Part shown: piece by piece, positions 11,351 through 22,600 of the stretch
Layout of the letters: each line of letters begins with the position of its first letter
Position numbering within the stretch: position 1 is the first letter of the stretch
From: Diphasiastrum complanatum
Lineage: Eukaryota; Streptophyta; Lycopodiopsida; Lycopodiales; Lycopodiaceae
Assembly: GCA_029204225.1 (NCBI GenBank)
Contig: CM055095.1
Location: 28,894,845-28,958,844, forward strand
Direction of reading: 5' to 3'
Length of the DNA stretch: 64,000 nucleotides
Made by a program: the position numbers and the translations under genes
Notes under the pieces: generated by a model
The model's database searches: none
What the model was told of the DNA's origin: nothing
What the model saw: the letters and a program-made list of their open reading frames with translations, nothing else

Positions 11351-12087
11351 ATTTTTAGGAGGAGTGTTGAGAAATGAAAAATCATCTATCTTGACTTTAG
11401 GCTTTTCACAAAGTTTTTTCTATGTGAGTTTGTTGTTTCATAATGTAAATGCCAAATTTGGCCTAGAAGAAACTCGAGTCACATGGGTTCTTCAAGTCTA
11501 GCTGGTAATATACAACTTGTATATAGAATGTAGACATAGAGATGTCAATAATAGGCTTGTAGAAACTCGTGGCATATCACATGCAATGTAAGTGTTCCAT
11601 AGTGACATGCAAAGCATGCACAAAGTGAATTGGACACATGCATGATGATTTGTACAATTCTAGTTGAATATTTGACACTTGGTAAAAGTAGGTAGAAATG
11701 CATGCATGTGAAGTGACAAATGTCACTAATTATCTAGTTTTCACTTATAGATGTGGATGGAAGTTGAATGGAGATGGTTCTACCTCGAGCTACTTCAAAC
11801 TCCATAATTATGTATTGACATTCTCATAATTTTTTTATGAAGAACCAAGCTTTGAAGCTATTCCATGTCATTTTGGATCTACACTATCATTTGCTTGAAT
11901 AATGCTCTCTCTTTCTCTCTCTAACTCAAGTAGAGGCTTATGCTAATGCATTAAATTCTTGTACTTTTTCTCTCTTGTTAATCAAAGCAATCATTCTTTG
12001 ATCCTTAGCATGCTAGATTGTGATTTAGCCATAAAATCTTGTACTAGATCTTAGCATCCATTCTAAAATCAATTTATGTGCTCAACA
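11351..12087 (+). mobile_element. Copia polypurine tract and 3' LTR
   Basis: A purine tract (AGGAGGAG, 11357-11364) precedes TGTTGAG at 11365. A matching inverted terminus CTCAACA ends at 12087, giving an LTR of about 723 bp with 7-bp terminal inverted repeats. The far end is inferred from the inverted repeat only, because no second LTR of this family is present to confirm it. It belongs to the copia RNase H piece immediately upstream. Confidence 0.65.
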
Positions 12088-12794
12088 CAAAGCTTAACAA
12101 AATCATTCACACTTGAGGATCATTCCCCACGCATGTGAGTTTGCTGGAATTTTATCAATGTAAGCAAAAGCTCATGTCCAATATGTGTGTAAGGTTTTAA
12201 AACATTGAATTTTTTACATGTGTAATCCTAGTTCATGAAATAAACCATGATTTGACAAAAGAATACTTTTATATAAGCCTAGAATAAACAACACATTCAG
12301 AAAATTTTTGACCTTTCCACTTTAAGACTAGCTGGGTACTTTTCGGATGCCACAAACTTGGCATTCTTCTCTATTTGCTTGTGTCACCATTTTTCATCAG
12401 AGTGGAATGGCTAAACCATTTCCATTTGCTCATCATGTTTCATGTTGCTCTTGAGACAATGAACCGGTTGTTGTCATTGTCTTTTGAAAGCAAATGCAAC
12501 TACAAATACATTTGATTGATCACTTATCTCTTCTTTGATAAGATTCCTATGCTACTTTACTTTAGCTTCATTAAAATAGCACTTCATAAAATCAATGAGG
12601 TTTGAACTCATCCATCATGTTACCTGTTGAGTTATGGCATCTAAACACCTAGGTGATCTTAACTTGAAGAGTTCGAGATTTTTACGAAAGATGATGACAA
12701 TGTTACTTGAGCTTTGTGAATTGGAACATCTTGTTTGTGAAGGATGTTTTTATGGAACTTAGCATAGAAAATCATTTTAGAGGGGCAAAGCTAT
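12088..12794. other. No gene recognised
   Basis: AT-rich sequence without domain signatures. It may be the GAG/protease portion of the decayed copia whose integrase follows, since the orientation would fit, but no motif is clear enough to claim it. Confidence 0.3.
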
Positions 12795-13425
12795 TAAAGC
12801 TAAGAAGGTATTGAGTTTAATAGATCTATGTAGTCCTATGAAGATGATGTCGTTGGGTAATGCTTACTATTTTATAACTACAATTACTCATGTAGGACAC
12901 AAATATATTATCTAAAACAAAAGTTAAATGAATTTGGATGTTCAAAAAGTTCAAAGTCTTGGCTAAAAATCAAACAAATGCAAGGATCAAAGTGTCAAGG
13001 TATGACAATGGTGGTGAATACAAATCAAACAATTTTATGAATATTGTGAGGATCATGGCATGAAGCTGCAATTCATTTAGTCATACACTCCAAAATGGAA
13101 TGGTGTTGCAGAATGCAAGAATCACACTATCAAAGTGTCAAGGTATGACAATGGTGGTGAATACAAATCAAACAAGTTTATGATTATTGTGAGGATCATG
13201 GCATGAAGCTGCAATTCATGTAGTCACACACTCCACAATGGAATGGTGTTGCAGAATGCAAGAATCACACTATCATGGATTGTGCGAAGGCCATGATGAA
13301 AATACATGAACTAGGACTAATTTTTTTGGGTGCTTGTAATGATGCAATGTTTTTACAAAAAGGAGTTCCACTATTGAAGCTCCTGATAAAACATCTAACA
13401 AGACATTTATAACAATAAAATCAAA
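12795..13425 (+). mobile_element. Ty1/copia integrase fragment with internal duplication
   Basis: Plus-strand pieces include a CSPMKMMSLGNAYYFITTI-like version of the first catalytic block, RYDNGGEYKSN (second Asp block, found twice) and WNGVAECKNHTIMDCAKAMM (the usual NGVAERKNRT glutamate block, with E-R changed to E-C). Many stops are present. Protease, RT and LTRs of this copy are not recognised. It is probably a different copia from the one ending at 12087. Confidence 0.8.
12986..13271 (+). repeat. 143-bp tandem duplication within copia integrase
   Basis: The block starting ATCAAAGTGTCAAGGTATGA recurs 143 bp later with few differences; for example TATGACAATGGTGGTG is at 13001 and at 13144. 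The copies meet inside the catalytic-Glu block (AATCACACTATCAAAGTGTC), and 143 is not a multiple of three, so the frame is shifted. Confidence 0.93.
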
Positions 13426-14524
13426 GATGTAGGGATTGCAAGTCTTTCGATGTAAGGCTTAGCGTCCTAAGCAAGTTGGATGCTTGAATAGTAAAGTCCA
13501 GCACCTAAGATGCTATGCTTAATGAAGCACATAGTTATGTGAGGTGAATTTAGATGATGCTATGAATCAAAAAAGGATAATGCATCACAAGAAGAACCAA
13601 TTCCTCAAGACTCCAAGTACATGGAACATCCACAAACTAAATACATTCCAATGGGTATGATGAGAAAGGAACATGCAAGAGAAAAGAGGAAGGCTTCAAA
13701 TGTTTCTTGGAATACACTTATGCCAAGGAATTTGCCACATGAACCAAAGAAGCCTCTCAAGTGGCATCAAAAGCTAATTTTCATTGGTTTTGTTCTTCAG
13801 CTATAAATTTTGTGTTTGAGGACGTATTTCAATGTCGTAAAAAGAAAAAATCTTCAACTTGACCTGACCACCATAGTGCAACTATTTCTACCTTAGTATT
13901 CATCCATCATAAAAATTGAAAAAAAAAACATTGCACACTACTGAATACTTTACACTACATTACATTTTTTTTTATTTCATATTTTTTTTAAATTTAAAGT
14001 CGAATTTTGACGCTGTAAAAAACAAAGTTAGTTTTTGTGAGGTGATCTGCAACTCAAATACAATTTTGCACCTCTTCAAAGAGAGCATTCTAAAATCTAC
14101 TCCATTAGAATCTTCTTACTTTTGATTTTAGTCCAATTTAAATTTGAAGACTACTTTTTGCTACAACAAAGGGAGGAAGGGAACAATAAACAACAAATAA
14201 AACTTTGTTAAATTAAAAAAATCCTTAAAAAATTTCAACCTTTGTTAAAATTCCTATTCAAGTTGAAGTTATGGAACGACAAACAATTCAGCACAAGATT
14301 TAACTATGCAAATACTATAGAATATTATGTTTGGAGAGACTGATGTATGCTCATCGTCGATGGGTTCTTCGACCAAAGTAATGGAGAAAGTCAATGATTT
14401 TGATTATGAAAAATTCTTGTTTTGAAATCTAAATTGCATTGTGATGTTGCCAATGAGTGTGATGTGAATGTGTTCTAACATTGTAAAACATCAAAAATTC
14501 TCATCAAGAGTAGCAGTTAGTGCA
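13426..14524. other. No gene recognised
   Basis: Mostly AT-rich, with A and T homopolymers near 13915-14000. One 61-codon plus-strand frame at 13621-13806 is rich in K, H and P and has no recognisable motif. It is probably decayed retroelement interior. Confidence 0.3.
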
Positions 14525-15010
14525 AAATTTAAAACAAGAATTTAGTGATGTTTTCCCTAAACACACTTCGATATGGTTTACCGCCCACTCGGCTTGTGGA
14601 CCATAGGATAGATTTAGTGCCCAATAGCCAACCCATTTTTTGACAACCATATCGGTTTAGTCAGAAGAAAGAGAGAGAGGTGGCTAGGCTAATTGAGGAG
14701 TACCTTAGAATGGGACACATTCGGCCAAGTAAATTTGGTGTGAGTTTTTTATTTCCTTTCAAAAGTTGCTATGTGAGCATTGTAATGTGTTCTCACTCTT
14801 TTGGAACATTGTCCAATGCTCTCATAAGATAGCAAATAATTTATGAAAGGCTACATATTATCTTTGTCTTCAATGTGGTGTTTGAAATAGACTTACAAAG
14901 ATTTCCCATGTTGATGAGCCAATATATCTATCTTGATGATACCAATGAGCATGTCATCTCCACTCTCCATTTTGTACTAAGAAAATCTTTGGTGCAATAC
15001 TTGCAGATTT
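14525..15010 (+). mobile_element. Ty3/gypsy reverse transcriptase trace
   Basis: The plus strand reads LPPTRLVDHRIDLVPNSQPI, then an RFSQKKEREVARLIEEYLRMGHIRPSKFGV segment. This is the classical gypsy block before RT (PPxRPxDHxIxLxPG...QxxELxxxLxxLLxxGxIRPSxSP). Further on, around 14900-15000, IYLDDTNEHVISTLHFVLRKSL corresponds to the YVDD catalytic box region with substitutions. The middle is lost or unreadable. Confidence 0.8.
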
Positions 15011-16279
15011 TCTTGAGCACTTTGTTTGTGGATTGTTGTCACATGTAATCACATGTGATATGGTATGACATAATTAACAAGACCTTGCAAGTACTTATAA
15101 TTAAATGACTTGCTAATAAGTATTTTGTGTTAGGTTGTCCTTGCCATCCTAGTCTTCTTTACTAGTTGCATCTTCTCATTTCATAAAGCCATCAACCATT
15201 TGCATAATGATATTGGCTCTAAAAGTAATGCTTACATAAAACTTCCACAATTGGTGCTCTGATGCTCATAGTGCTCGGAAAATCGATAACTCAAAAAACC
15301 TACATTTTAAGGCTTCTTGGTTTTTGAGGGCTATCACTCATGAAAGGGTTCATATGCCTATATAAAAAATCGATTATATTTCCATGATGCCGATTTTTGA
15401 GAAAAAAATGCCAGTTCCATTCCTAGACTTTGTCGATTTTCTTGAGCAATGCATAGAATCCTTAGTGTTTGTTGTAGTTGTCATTTTAGTCACAACAATT
15501 CAGAGGGCCATTGTCACACATAATATTGGATGTGGTAGTGATTGACCATAGCCATGAATTGAACTACCACTCACTTCATGTGATAATGGCACCACCACTC
15601 ATTGTTAGAGACCACATTACATGCAATATTGGCCCAACTAACTATAGTCATATGTTTGAAACCTGGTCTAACCTTTTGTGATAATTGTGATGCTAGTTGA
15701 TATGGAAAAAAATTAGATTAAAGTTGGTGATAGGAAAGGTGAGTGCAATCTGCTCATTTGTTTAATCATCAATCTCAAAAAAAGTACTTCATGAGTAGTA
15801 AGACAAAGTGTACATTATAGGATCTTCATGAACTATGAGGCTATATAAGAAAACATCCTCCTACTATATATGTACATAGGAGGGCTACTTGCTTGTAGCA
15901 CGTGGAGCCATTGGAGAGGTGAGGGTGGCTACAACAAGTAGCCCATCGTTGGCTGACAAATATCAGATGTAGCATTTGTAGATCTACACTGGAGATTCGA
16001 AGCATTTTAAAAGCCTTGTTATTATTGAGAATTGAGTTCTTCTTAACCAACCGGATAATGCCAAGTATCACTCCTCACAAATGCTGGGTTTCACAATACA
16101 CAAAAATTCTACAGCCACTAATATATTCCCAAACCAAATCTAGGAGAAAGGTACAAAGGAAAAGAAAATCTTTAAAAAAGAAAAAGGGACAATATACTCA
16201 AGCACAATGTGTGGATTTGATTTTTTAATGTTTGTCGCCTTTTCATTTCTGGGGTTCGCGTTTCGATGGAAGCGCATGG
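15011..16279. other. No gene recognised
   Basis: Non-coding appearance on both strands. Around 15270-15420 there are scattered AAATCGAT/GCCGATTTTTGAG words that faintly resemble the word arrays described for the hAT-like elements, but no ends or target duplication were found. A short inverted pair occurs near 15855-15945 (GTAGCC/GGCTAC words). Confidence 0.25.
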
Positions 16280-16311
16280 CCCCCCCCCCCCCCCCCCCCC
16301 GACCCCCCCCC
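16280..16311. repeat. Poly-C tract
   Basis: A run of C from 16280 to 16300, then GA, then C again to 16311. Such runs are prone to length error in assemblies. It produces a spurious proline-rich frame. Confidence 0.95.
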
Positions 16312-17019
16312 TTTATCTCTATCGAAGGTGACTGCCGAAACCGGTTTCAGTGAACTGTCCGTGCCTGCTGCTCACCCACCACATTCGTTCAAGCGGTACT
16401 ATGTCCCTACAAAACCTAACCTATATGCATCGTTACCGGTTTCTCCTTTTCTTTTTCGATTTACAGCCCTAATTCGGGTACAGGGTTTTGAACACTTGTA
16501 CCACCTTATTGCATGGTTGTAGCCACAGTCGTGTTCAGCTCTAGGGTTGCCCCAATTCTCATTGTTAACCTTGTGCACATGGCATATCTCTAGGGTACAT
16601 ACAGACCCACCCACATCTGCCGGTCGCCGAAGCTCTAGGGCTTCTGCCAAAGCCCCTCTCCATTTACCTTTTTGTGCCTTACAACTTGGAGCCGGTGGTA
16701 CCAGAGGGCGGCGGTATGTGAAACGCTTGTATTTCTGGCACGCTATGATAAAAAGCTCTCTGCCGTTGGAATTCACGATGGAAGTGCAGATGCTGCCACG
16801 TCTTCAGAACTAAATGGTTGAGATGACTCCATGTGGCAAAGATCGAGGGGTAGTGGCTTGTCACTTTTTAGAGTGCTTTGTTTTTTGGCTTTCTTCGACC
16901 CAAACCGCCACATGCGTAGATGGCTGGGGGCATTTCACCCCGCGCTTTCTGAAAACTGACGAGACGATACCAAATCGACTGCTAACCTGCGAGACGACGA
17001 AACAGAGCAAATGCTAAAC

Positions 17020-17046
17020 GATGGCGATGGCGATGGCGATGGCGAT
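17020..17046. repeat. (GATGGC)n microsatellite, about 4 units
   Basis: Four to five perfect tandem hexamers. No coding role is apparent. Confidence 0.95.
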
Positions 17047-17104
17047 CCATATCAATTACTCCCCTTCCACCTCCTTAAATGAGCATTAGCATATGTCTGA
17101 TCTT

Positions 17105-17338
17105 TGCTTGCCTTTCTTTTTCCGAGTTAATGAGATTTAGAATGTGTTTTTTCTTCACTTGCCATCTTCTTTCCAAGTAGATGAGAATTTGCATGTGTTT
17201 TTCTTGACTATCTTCTTGCTTGGAAGGATTATTGTGAGATTTTAAGCTTGCTATCTTTTTCCCAAGTAAATAAGAATTAGCATGCGTTTTTCTTGACTGT
17301 CTTCTTGCTGCGAAGGATCGGTATGAGATTTTAAGTGT
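17105..17338. repeat. Imperfect tandem repeat, about 90-bp unit, three copies
   Basis: The pattern CCAAGTAGATGAGAATTTGC then ATGTGTTTTTCTTGACT, CTTCTTGC, GAAGGAT and GAGATTTTAAG appears at about 17173-17247 and again at about 17260-17337. A partial, more diverged copy starts at about 17117. The units differ at roughly one base in eight. It lies about 350 bp upstream of the first exon, so it may influence the promoter. Confidence 0.8.
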
Positions 17339-17554
17339 TTTTGCTGATTTGATTGTAAAGGATCGTGCAACCTACAGGAGGCTTGTGCTTTCTGGCTACA
17401 TTTGAACGAGAGTAGGTTGTGTCTAGCTCTTTCTGCATTGAGGAAAAGACAGTGATAACCATAGTCGTAGTTATCGCGGATTATTTTCACTCTACTTGGA
17501 ATTTATCCGTGTTATTACTACTTGATATTTAGTCTATTATTCTATGTTTTTCAA

Positions 17555-17645
17555 TAAGTGGTGAGCTGGTTGGGACTTATTTTCCTCTCTTTGAGGTCAA
17601 GAGTTCGACTCCAATCTACTTCACAACTGAGGACATACAAGAGAA
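17555..17645 (+). mobile_element. Possible tRNA-derived SINE head (A and B box)
   Basis: GTGGTGAGCTGGTTGGGACT at about 17559-17578 resembles the A-box region, and GAGTTCGACTCC at about 17608-17619 matches the B-box consensus GGTTCGANNCC. The spacing (about 35-40 bp) and the leading AGTGGTGAGCTGG wording are those of plant tRNA-derived SINE heads. It is not a tRNA gene, because no cloverleaf can be closed. Tail and target duplications were not found, so it may be only a head fragment lying in the promoter or 5' UTR region of the gene. Confidence 0.45.
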
Positions 17646-17696
17646 AAAACATATCAACTCAATTTTCCCCACAAGTCCGGAGATAGAGAGAGAGAG

Positions 17697-17834
17697 ATGG
17701 ATTATGACGGAGAGGAAGATGTGGCGCTAGAAGACGTGCTGAATGCACTCCTTGTACGCCTTGTGGATCCGCTGCTTCACAATCTCAACCCTGCTGTAAA
17801 ATTATTGTCTAAGGAAGAAGATATTGCCTACCAG
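17697..17834 (+). CDS. Exon 1 of the large gene (start codon)
   Basis: The ATG follows a GA-rich leader (GATAGAGAGAGAGAG) with a purine at -3 and G at +4. It encodes 46 residues, acidic at first (MDYDGEEDVALED) and then amphipathic (LLVRLVDPLLHNLNPAV). It ends CAG|GTATCG at phase 0. It is the first AUG after the leader. A TATA-like word (TATTTAG) lies at about 17526, too weak to call. Confidence 0.65.
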
Positions 17835-18639
17835 GTATCGCTTTCTTCGTTTATTTGTTTTTTGTAGTATAATAGCTCCGTGATACTGCATGTCTCAAGC
17901 AATCAAAAGGTTTGATGTTGCGGTTTCTGCCGCAGCTCCAGCCTCGCGAGTATAGAACAAACTCTCATCTACTCACCAGATTCTGTACATTGCAATCAAT
18001 GTAGTCCATTAATTCAGCTTACAGACGATGTCATTGCATGGTTTTAGTTCGGTTTTTTTGGCTTGTAAGCAGCTTTGAATTCAAACATTTTTTGCTTATG
18101 TGACCTCATATTATTGCGGGTCAAATGGAGAGAAGTTTCTCTAGATTGTTCTTAAGATATCTTTCTCCTTAGAGTTTTTTAAAAGAGAGTCAAATATGAA
18201 TACATTTGATAAGATTTACAGAATGGAAACCCCACCTAGCACGAGTCTATCCTTGCTCGCTTGCCCGCTTGAAAATTCCATTTCTTACAAATGTCACGAG
18301 AATTAGCTCTTATTTCTTGATCCTGGAGCAGTAGTAGTTCTTAAAAGGTCTGAAAACCCGTCATCCGGGTTGAAATCCCTCATGTCTGACATCTTCTGTT
18401 TCTTCATGAAGAAACGTTTAAATATTGCACTTAAACCCTATTTCACTATGGATGTCCCGTGTTTGTTCGAGGTACCACATCTCTCCAGCCTCTGGCCTAA
18501 AGTGTGTCCTCCAATTCTGCTGTTAAGTTTTTGATTTGGCCTTTGTCATATTCATGGTAGTCTTCTGGAAGTGATTTGATGACGATCAAGTCACTTTCAC
18601 TTTAGGATATGCCTGATCAATAAGAGAGGACATAGATCA

Positions 18640-19265
18640 TGGTAAGATTAACCCTGGATGAATAAAAAAAATAGTGGAATTTTGGTAAGGACTGGCCATC
18701 TTACCAAATCAGCTATGTTTATTGGGGAAATGACCCTAAAAACTGCATCTGATTTTGCTCAAGTAGTTGTAGAACATCTATTTAGACTTTATGGATTACC
18801 AAGTGACATTGTGAACGATCGCAATCCAAGATTTACTGGTCACTTTTGATCGACCGTATTCGCTAAAATAGTGACAACTTTTGAGCTTAAGTTCTTCTGA
18901 CCATTGATAAGACGAAAAGAACAAATTAGGTGAGGGAGAAAATTCTTCGAGCATATTTTTCTGGAGGCAATCTCATTGGAAAGTGTATCTGACCTTGGTT
19001 GAGTTACCTATGCCAGGGTATCACGTTCTCTTATTGAGTATAGGACAAGAATCCGAAGCATTATGATTGAGAATCATAGTTCAGATTCTAGTTATACTTG
19101 ATTATTTAAGAGAAGGATTACCTGCATGATCAGAGGATCAAATGAGATATGAATTTATATTTTGATTGCAATCTCCTCAGAGATGAAGTTATCCTTGATG
19201 CTAGATTTATCATAAAAAAGAAAAAGAGGGGGTGGGAAGCGTTCAATTTATCACCTTAAAAAAAA
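18640..19265 (+). mobile_element. Ty3/gypsy integrase fragment in intron 1
   Basis: The plus strand reads GHLTKSAMFI...ASDFAQVVVEHLFRLYGLPSDIVNDRNPRFTGHF, the core of gypsy integrase around the second catalytic Asp, and then diverged continuations in several frames (VELPMPGYHVLL and similar). It is closely related to the LYGLPSDIVSDRDPKFIGHFW block of the 8105-10385 gypsy but lies in the opposite orientation. RT and LTRs are absent. Confidence 0.8.
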
Positions 19266-19433
19266 GAAAATTTGAAGGACACGCATATGCACTCTTCATT
19301 GATAGGTGTAACTACTAGTCAGAGTGACCTACAGGCTTAGGCACATTATGTAATATGACAATGATGACACTTTTATTGCTTGTGGTGGCATTGATCACCA
19401 TATATTGGACTTTTAGTAGTGTTAGCGTAGATC

Positions 19434-19558
19434 ATAGTTCCCCACGACACACGTGCCGTGGGGGTAGAGGTACCGTACCGTACCTAAATTTTTTTTTTTT
19501 GAGTTTTTTAACCAAATTTTAACAAAAAAAAAAAATCCTTGGTTTAACATTAGGTTTC
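19434..19558 (+). mobile_element. Left end of a hAT-like word-array element (truncated)
   Basis: CATAGTT at 19434 begins like the terminal repeat of the complete elements at 58854 and 59786. It is followed by a palindromic array (CCCCACGACACACGTGCCGTGGGG, 8+8 bp arms with a CACGTG centre, then GGTACCGTACCGTACC) and at once a T-run. Order and spacing (terminus, palindromic words, poly-T) match the family, but these words are unique to this copy. The sequence then runs into a copia piece at about 19559, so the right end is lost. Confidence 0.55.
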
Positions 19559-21575
19559 TTACCTTCCACGGATTTTGTAGGACACCGATTCAGGATGTGA
19601 GTAGCTGTGCTGCAAGCTTATGCCCAAAAGGTGTTTGGCAAACCCTTGCTTTTGAGCATTGCCTTGGCCATTCCAACAATGGATCTGTTCTTTCGTTTTG
19701 CAACTCCGTTTTGCTGTGGTGAATAAGGTGCTGTAGTTTGCCTCTTGATCCCTTGATACTTGCAAAAATCTATAAATTCTATCGAAAAATACTCACCACC
19801 TCCATTAGATCTGAAAGTCTTGATGCAACATCCTATTTGCTTTTCAACTAATGCCTTGAATTCCCTGAACTTAGCAAAAGTATCTGATTTCTTGCTTATG
19901 AAATAAATCCAAATACATCTGCTATAGTCATCAAAGAAGGTTATAAATTAAAAGCAGCCACTACGAGACCTAGTCCGCATTGGTCCACATAAATCATTGT
20001 GGACAAGATCGAGGATGCCACTGGCTCCTTGCTCCACTTTTGGGAAATCTCTCTTTGTGTTGTTTTCCCAAAATACAGCCTTCACAGATTTTTCCTTCAA
20101 ACGAGACTTCAGACAATCCAATAATTAGATTGCTTCGCTTGAGAATTTGTAAACTTTGAGCACTAATATGACCAAATCGTTGATGCCAAAGATCACTTCG
20201 ATTATCAACAATGCTTACCATGGCTTGATCAAAAGATCTTGCATTCAATTTGTAGAGTCGATTTCCGTTGACTCTTGCTCCTATAGCAATCACTATGTAG
20301 TGATCCTTGAAGACATTTGTTGCTATCAAACTCAACCTTGAGTTGTTGATCAGCCATCGTCCCAACCAATAGTAGATTGTTAACTAAGCCAGTTACATAT
20401 TGTACATTGCGTATTCGCATTATCATCCCACTGACTACCTTCACTGGTACCACTCCAAATCCTTTGATAGGTAACAATTGGCCATCAACTTGTCCAACTT
20501 TATCACCATTGTGGATTTCCCTGAATTCCAAAAACCACTCCTTTCTTGAAGTCATATGCTTGGACGCTCCACTGTCGATGTACCAGGCATCCTTGGCTTC
20601 ATCACACTTGTCATTAGTGCCGTAATGAACAAGTTTGAGCTCTCACTTGCATCATTCTTGTATTGATCATCATCAAATTGATGTTGATCAGCATAATTGC
20701 CTACTTGACATTTGCTTTTCCGTTGTGCTGATTCTTTCTGTTTCTTGAAGCACTCACGCTCCCAATGACCAGGTTTGTTGCAATATCGACAATTCCCAAG
20801 TTTCTTCTGCCTTGGATTGCCACGTCCTTGACCTCAACCTTGATGCCAATTGCCTCGATTTGGACCATCATTGGATTGTATTTGAAATTGTTGGAACGAT
20901 CCACGATTTGAGTTTCCACCTCTCGATTGGTGTCTTCCACTACCAAATCTGCCACCATTCTGACAGCGAGAGCTTGATCAAATCCCCGGTTGCGATGACT
21001 CAAATTCTCTTGCCGTTCTTCCTGCAAAAGCAATCCGCCTAATTCTTCATAGGTTGGCAGCTTCTCCCGTGTGGCTATACTGATCACAAACATTTGATGT
21101 GACTCACTCAAGCTGTTCAATGTCAATATTACGATCTCACGATCCTGTACTTGATCTCCAACGACAACTAATTGATCACGGATCTCCTTTACCTTCAGTA
21201 GGTGATCGGCAATGGTTGCACCAATTCGTAATGTATGCAGCTTTGTCTTCAAGAATAGCACTCGAGATGTGTTTGTGGTTTCAAACAATGCCTTCAATGT
21301 ATCTCAAGCCTCTTGTGGTCCTTCCGAATCCGAAATGTAGGGAATAATTGCATCTTTGACTGTTAAGTCGATGACATTTTGTGCTTTCCATTTTCTCTTT
21401 TCAAAGGCCCGCTGATCTTCTTCAATTACTGGCCTTGTCTCTTCACCTATCACGATCTCCCATAGCTCCTTTTCCTTCAAAACATTCTTCAGTTTGAATT
21501 TTCAAATTTCATAGTTGCGCCTTCCAATTTGCTTGACTCATTGAGGACGCTTTCTCTTAGAGTTGCCATTACTGC
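19559..21575 (-). mobile_element. Ty1/copia gag-protease-integrase in intron 1, RT missing
   Basis: On the minus strand, gag starts near 21572 (MATLRESVLNESSKLEG, then a UBN2-type gag core LKALFETTNTSRVLFLKTKL). A zinc knuckle follows in a shifted frame near 20790 (CRYCNKPGHWERECF, C-x2-C-x4-H-x4-C), then protease (WYIDSGASKHMTS) and integrase (LWHQRFGHIS...CEGCILGKQHK; HNDLCGPMRT; a second-Asp block with SNGGGEY replacing the usual SDNGGEY; PQQNGVAKRKNRS). The copy stops at about 19559, inside integrase, so RT and RNase H are gone. Several frameshifts are present. Its PBS and 5' LTR follow on the right. Confidence 0.9.
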
Positions 21576-22202
21576 ACTCAAAGGAGTCTAGATCACAAAA
21601 ATGACTGCAAAAATGGAAAATTTGCTACGAAATCGACAAATGATGTCTTTGACAACTTTTCAATCTGAGCTATGGATAGGAAGTTATGCAATTTGAAGTA
21701 TTTGGCCTCAAAATGGCTCAAAATGCCATTAAGCCTGAAAAATGGCAATTATTACGAAATTGCCATTTTTGGAAATTTTTTCCATTGTGCACAGATCTAC
21801 GATTTCAAAGATTTCATATCAGCACGTAGCCCTTTGTACCAGCATAGCTCCTATCTAATCATATCTAAAAAATAGTCTCCCCAGCTAGGTCAAATGAAAG
21901 ACTTCTTGGCTAGACTCTCTCACAAATGGGACTTTTTGACACAACTGGAAATATCGTAAAAATCTCCACACTCAACAGATTTTCAATCTGTCTGATGCTC
22001 CCCTGGCCTTTGTGATGCCTCCAGGACTGTTTGTCCGTTCCCCAATGATGATTTTGATGCTTCAGTACCTGCAAAATAGCAAAAGTTTTTTTTTCTTCAA
22101 ACTTTTGCCTCTCCAAGCTTTCACCTGTTGTGAAGGACTTTCTCATTTCATTGCGGAGCTTGTGACAAGCTGTATCCACTGATCAAGCACGCAGGATTAT
22201 CG

Positions 22203-22215
22203 TGCTCTGATACCA
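22203..22215 (-). promoter_or_regulatory. Primer-binding site complementary to tRNA-iMet
   Basis: TGCTCTGATACCA on the plus strand is the reverse complement of TGGTATCAGAGCA, the standard plant copia primer site. It directly adjoins the LTR terminus at 22216. Confidence 0.9.
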
Positions 22216-22454
22216 TGTCAATAATCAGATCAACAATAGCATACATTCATCATAAGCAATCCCCACAAGGAGGGCAACACACCCCATCACTATTCATAAT
22301 TGAATGTCATGTGTACAATAAACCCTGATAGAGAGAGAAAATCTAGGAGTTGACTAATAGACTAGTCTATAGCTAATTACAACTAGTAACAGCTGGCAAC
22401 AGTAAAAGTACATCGTAAACAATAACAAGTGAAGTTTATCATTGGTTTCTAACA
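22216..22454 (-). mobile_element. 5' LTR of the intron-1 copia (239 bp)
   Basis: In element orientation it begins TGTTAGAAACC (ending at 22454 on the plus strand) and ends TTATTGACA at 22216, next to the tRNA-iMet PBS. The length of 239 bp is short, as usual for many copia families. The 3' LTR was lost with the RT half. The leader between PBS and gag is 21576-22202. Confidence 0.85.
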
Positions 22455-22514
22455 ATGGTCAATTTGCTATGTATAATACTTGGGCCCCATTGTACACGAA
22501 TTATTCTTATAAAA

Positions 22515-22600
22515 CCTGTACTTTCAAGCAAATGATGAATGATCGATTCCATCCCTATATGAGGAAGTTTGTGGGAGTATTTCTAGATAGAAAAAACACA
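22515..22600 (+). mobile_element. Small Ty3/gypsy RT fragment
   Basis: The plus-strand TFKQMMNDRFHPYMRKFVGVFLD equals the RT block before the catalytic Asp pair (compare TFQQMMNDLFCPYLGKFLVVFLDD in the gypsy at 10054-10344). The second catalytic Asp is replaced and the match ends at once, so only about 30 codons survive. Confidence 0.8.

Larger units (their letters stand above)
16312..17554. other. No gene recognised; upstream flank of the large gene
   Basis: GC content is higher around 16320-16930 than in the neighbouring retroelements, and frames on both strands stay open by composition alone. It contains a (GATGGC)n microsatellite and a degenerate repeat (separate entries). It may include distal promoter of the gene starting at 17697. 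Confidence 0.3.

Noticed and set aside
16232-16522. Proline-rich plus-strand reading frame
   Set aside because: It depends on the poly-C tract at 16280-16311 and has no other coding sign.
17559-17625. Possible tRNA gene
   Set aside because: A- and B-box-like words are present but no acceptor stem or anticodon arm can be formed; treated as a SINE-like head.
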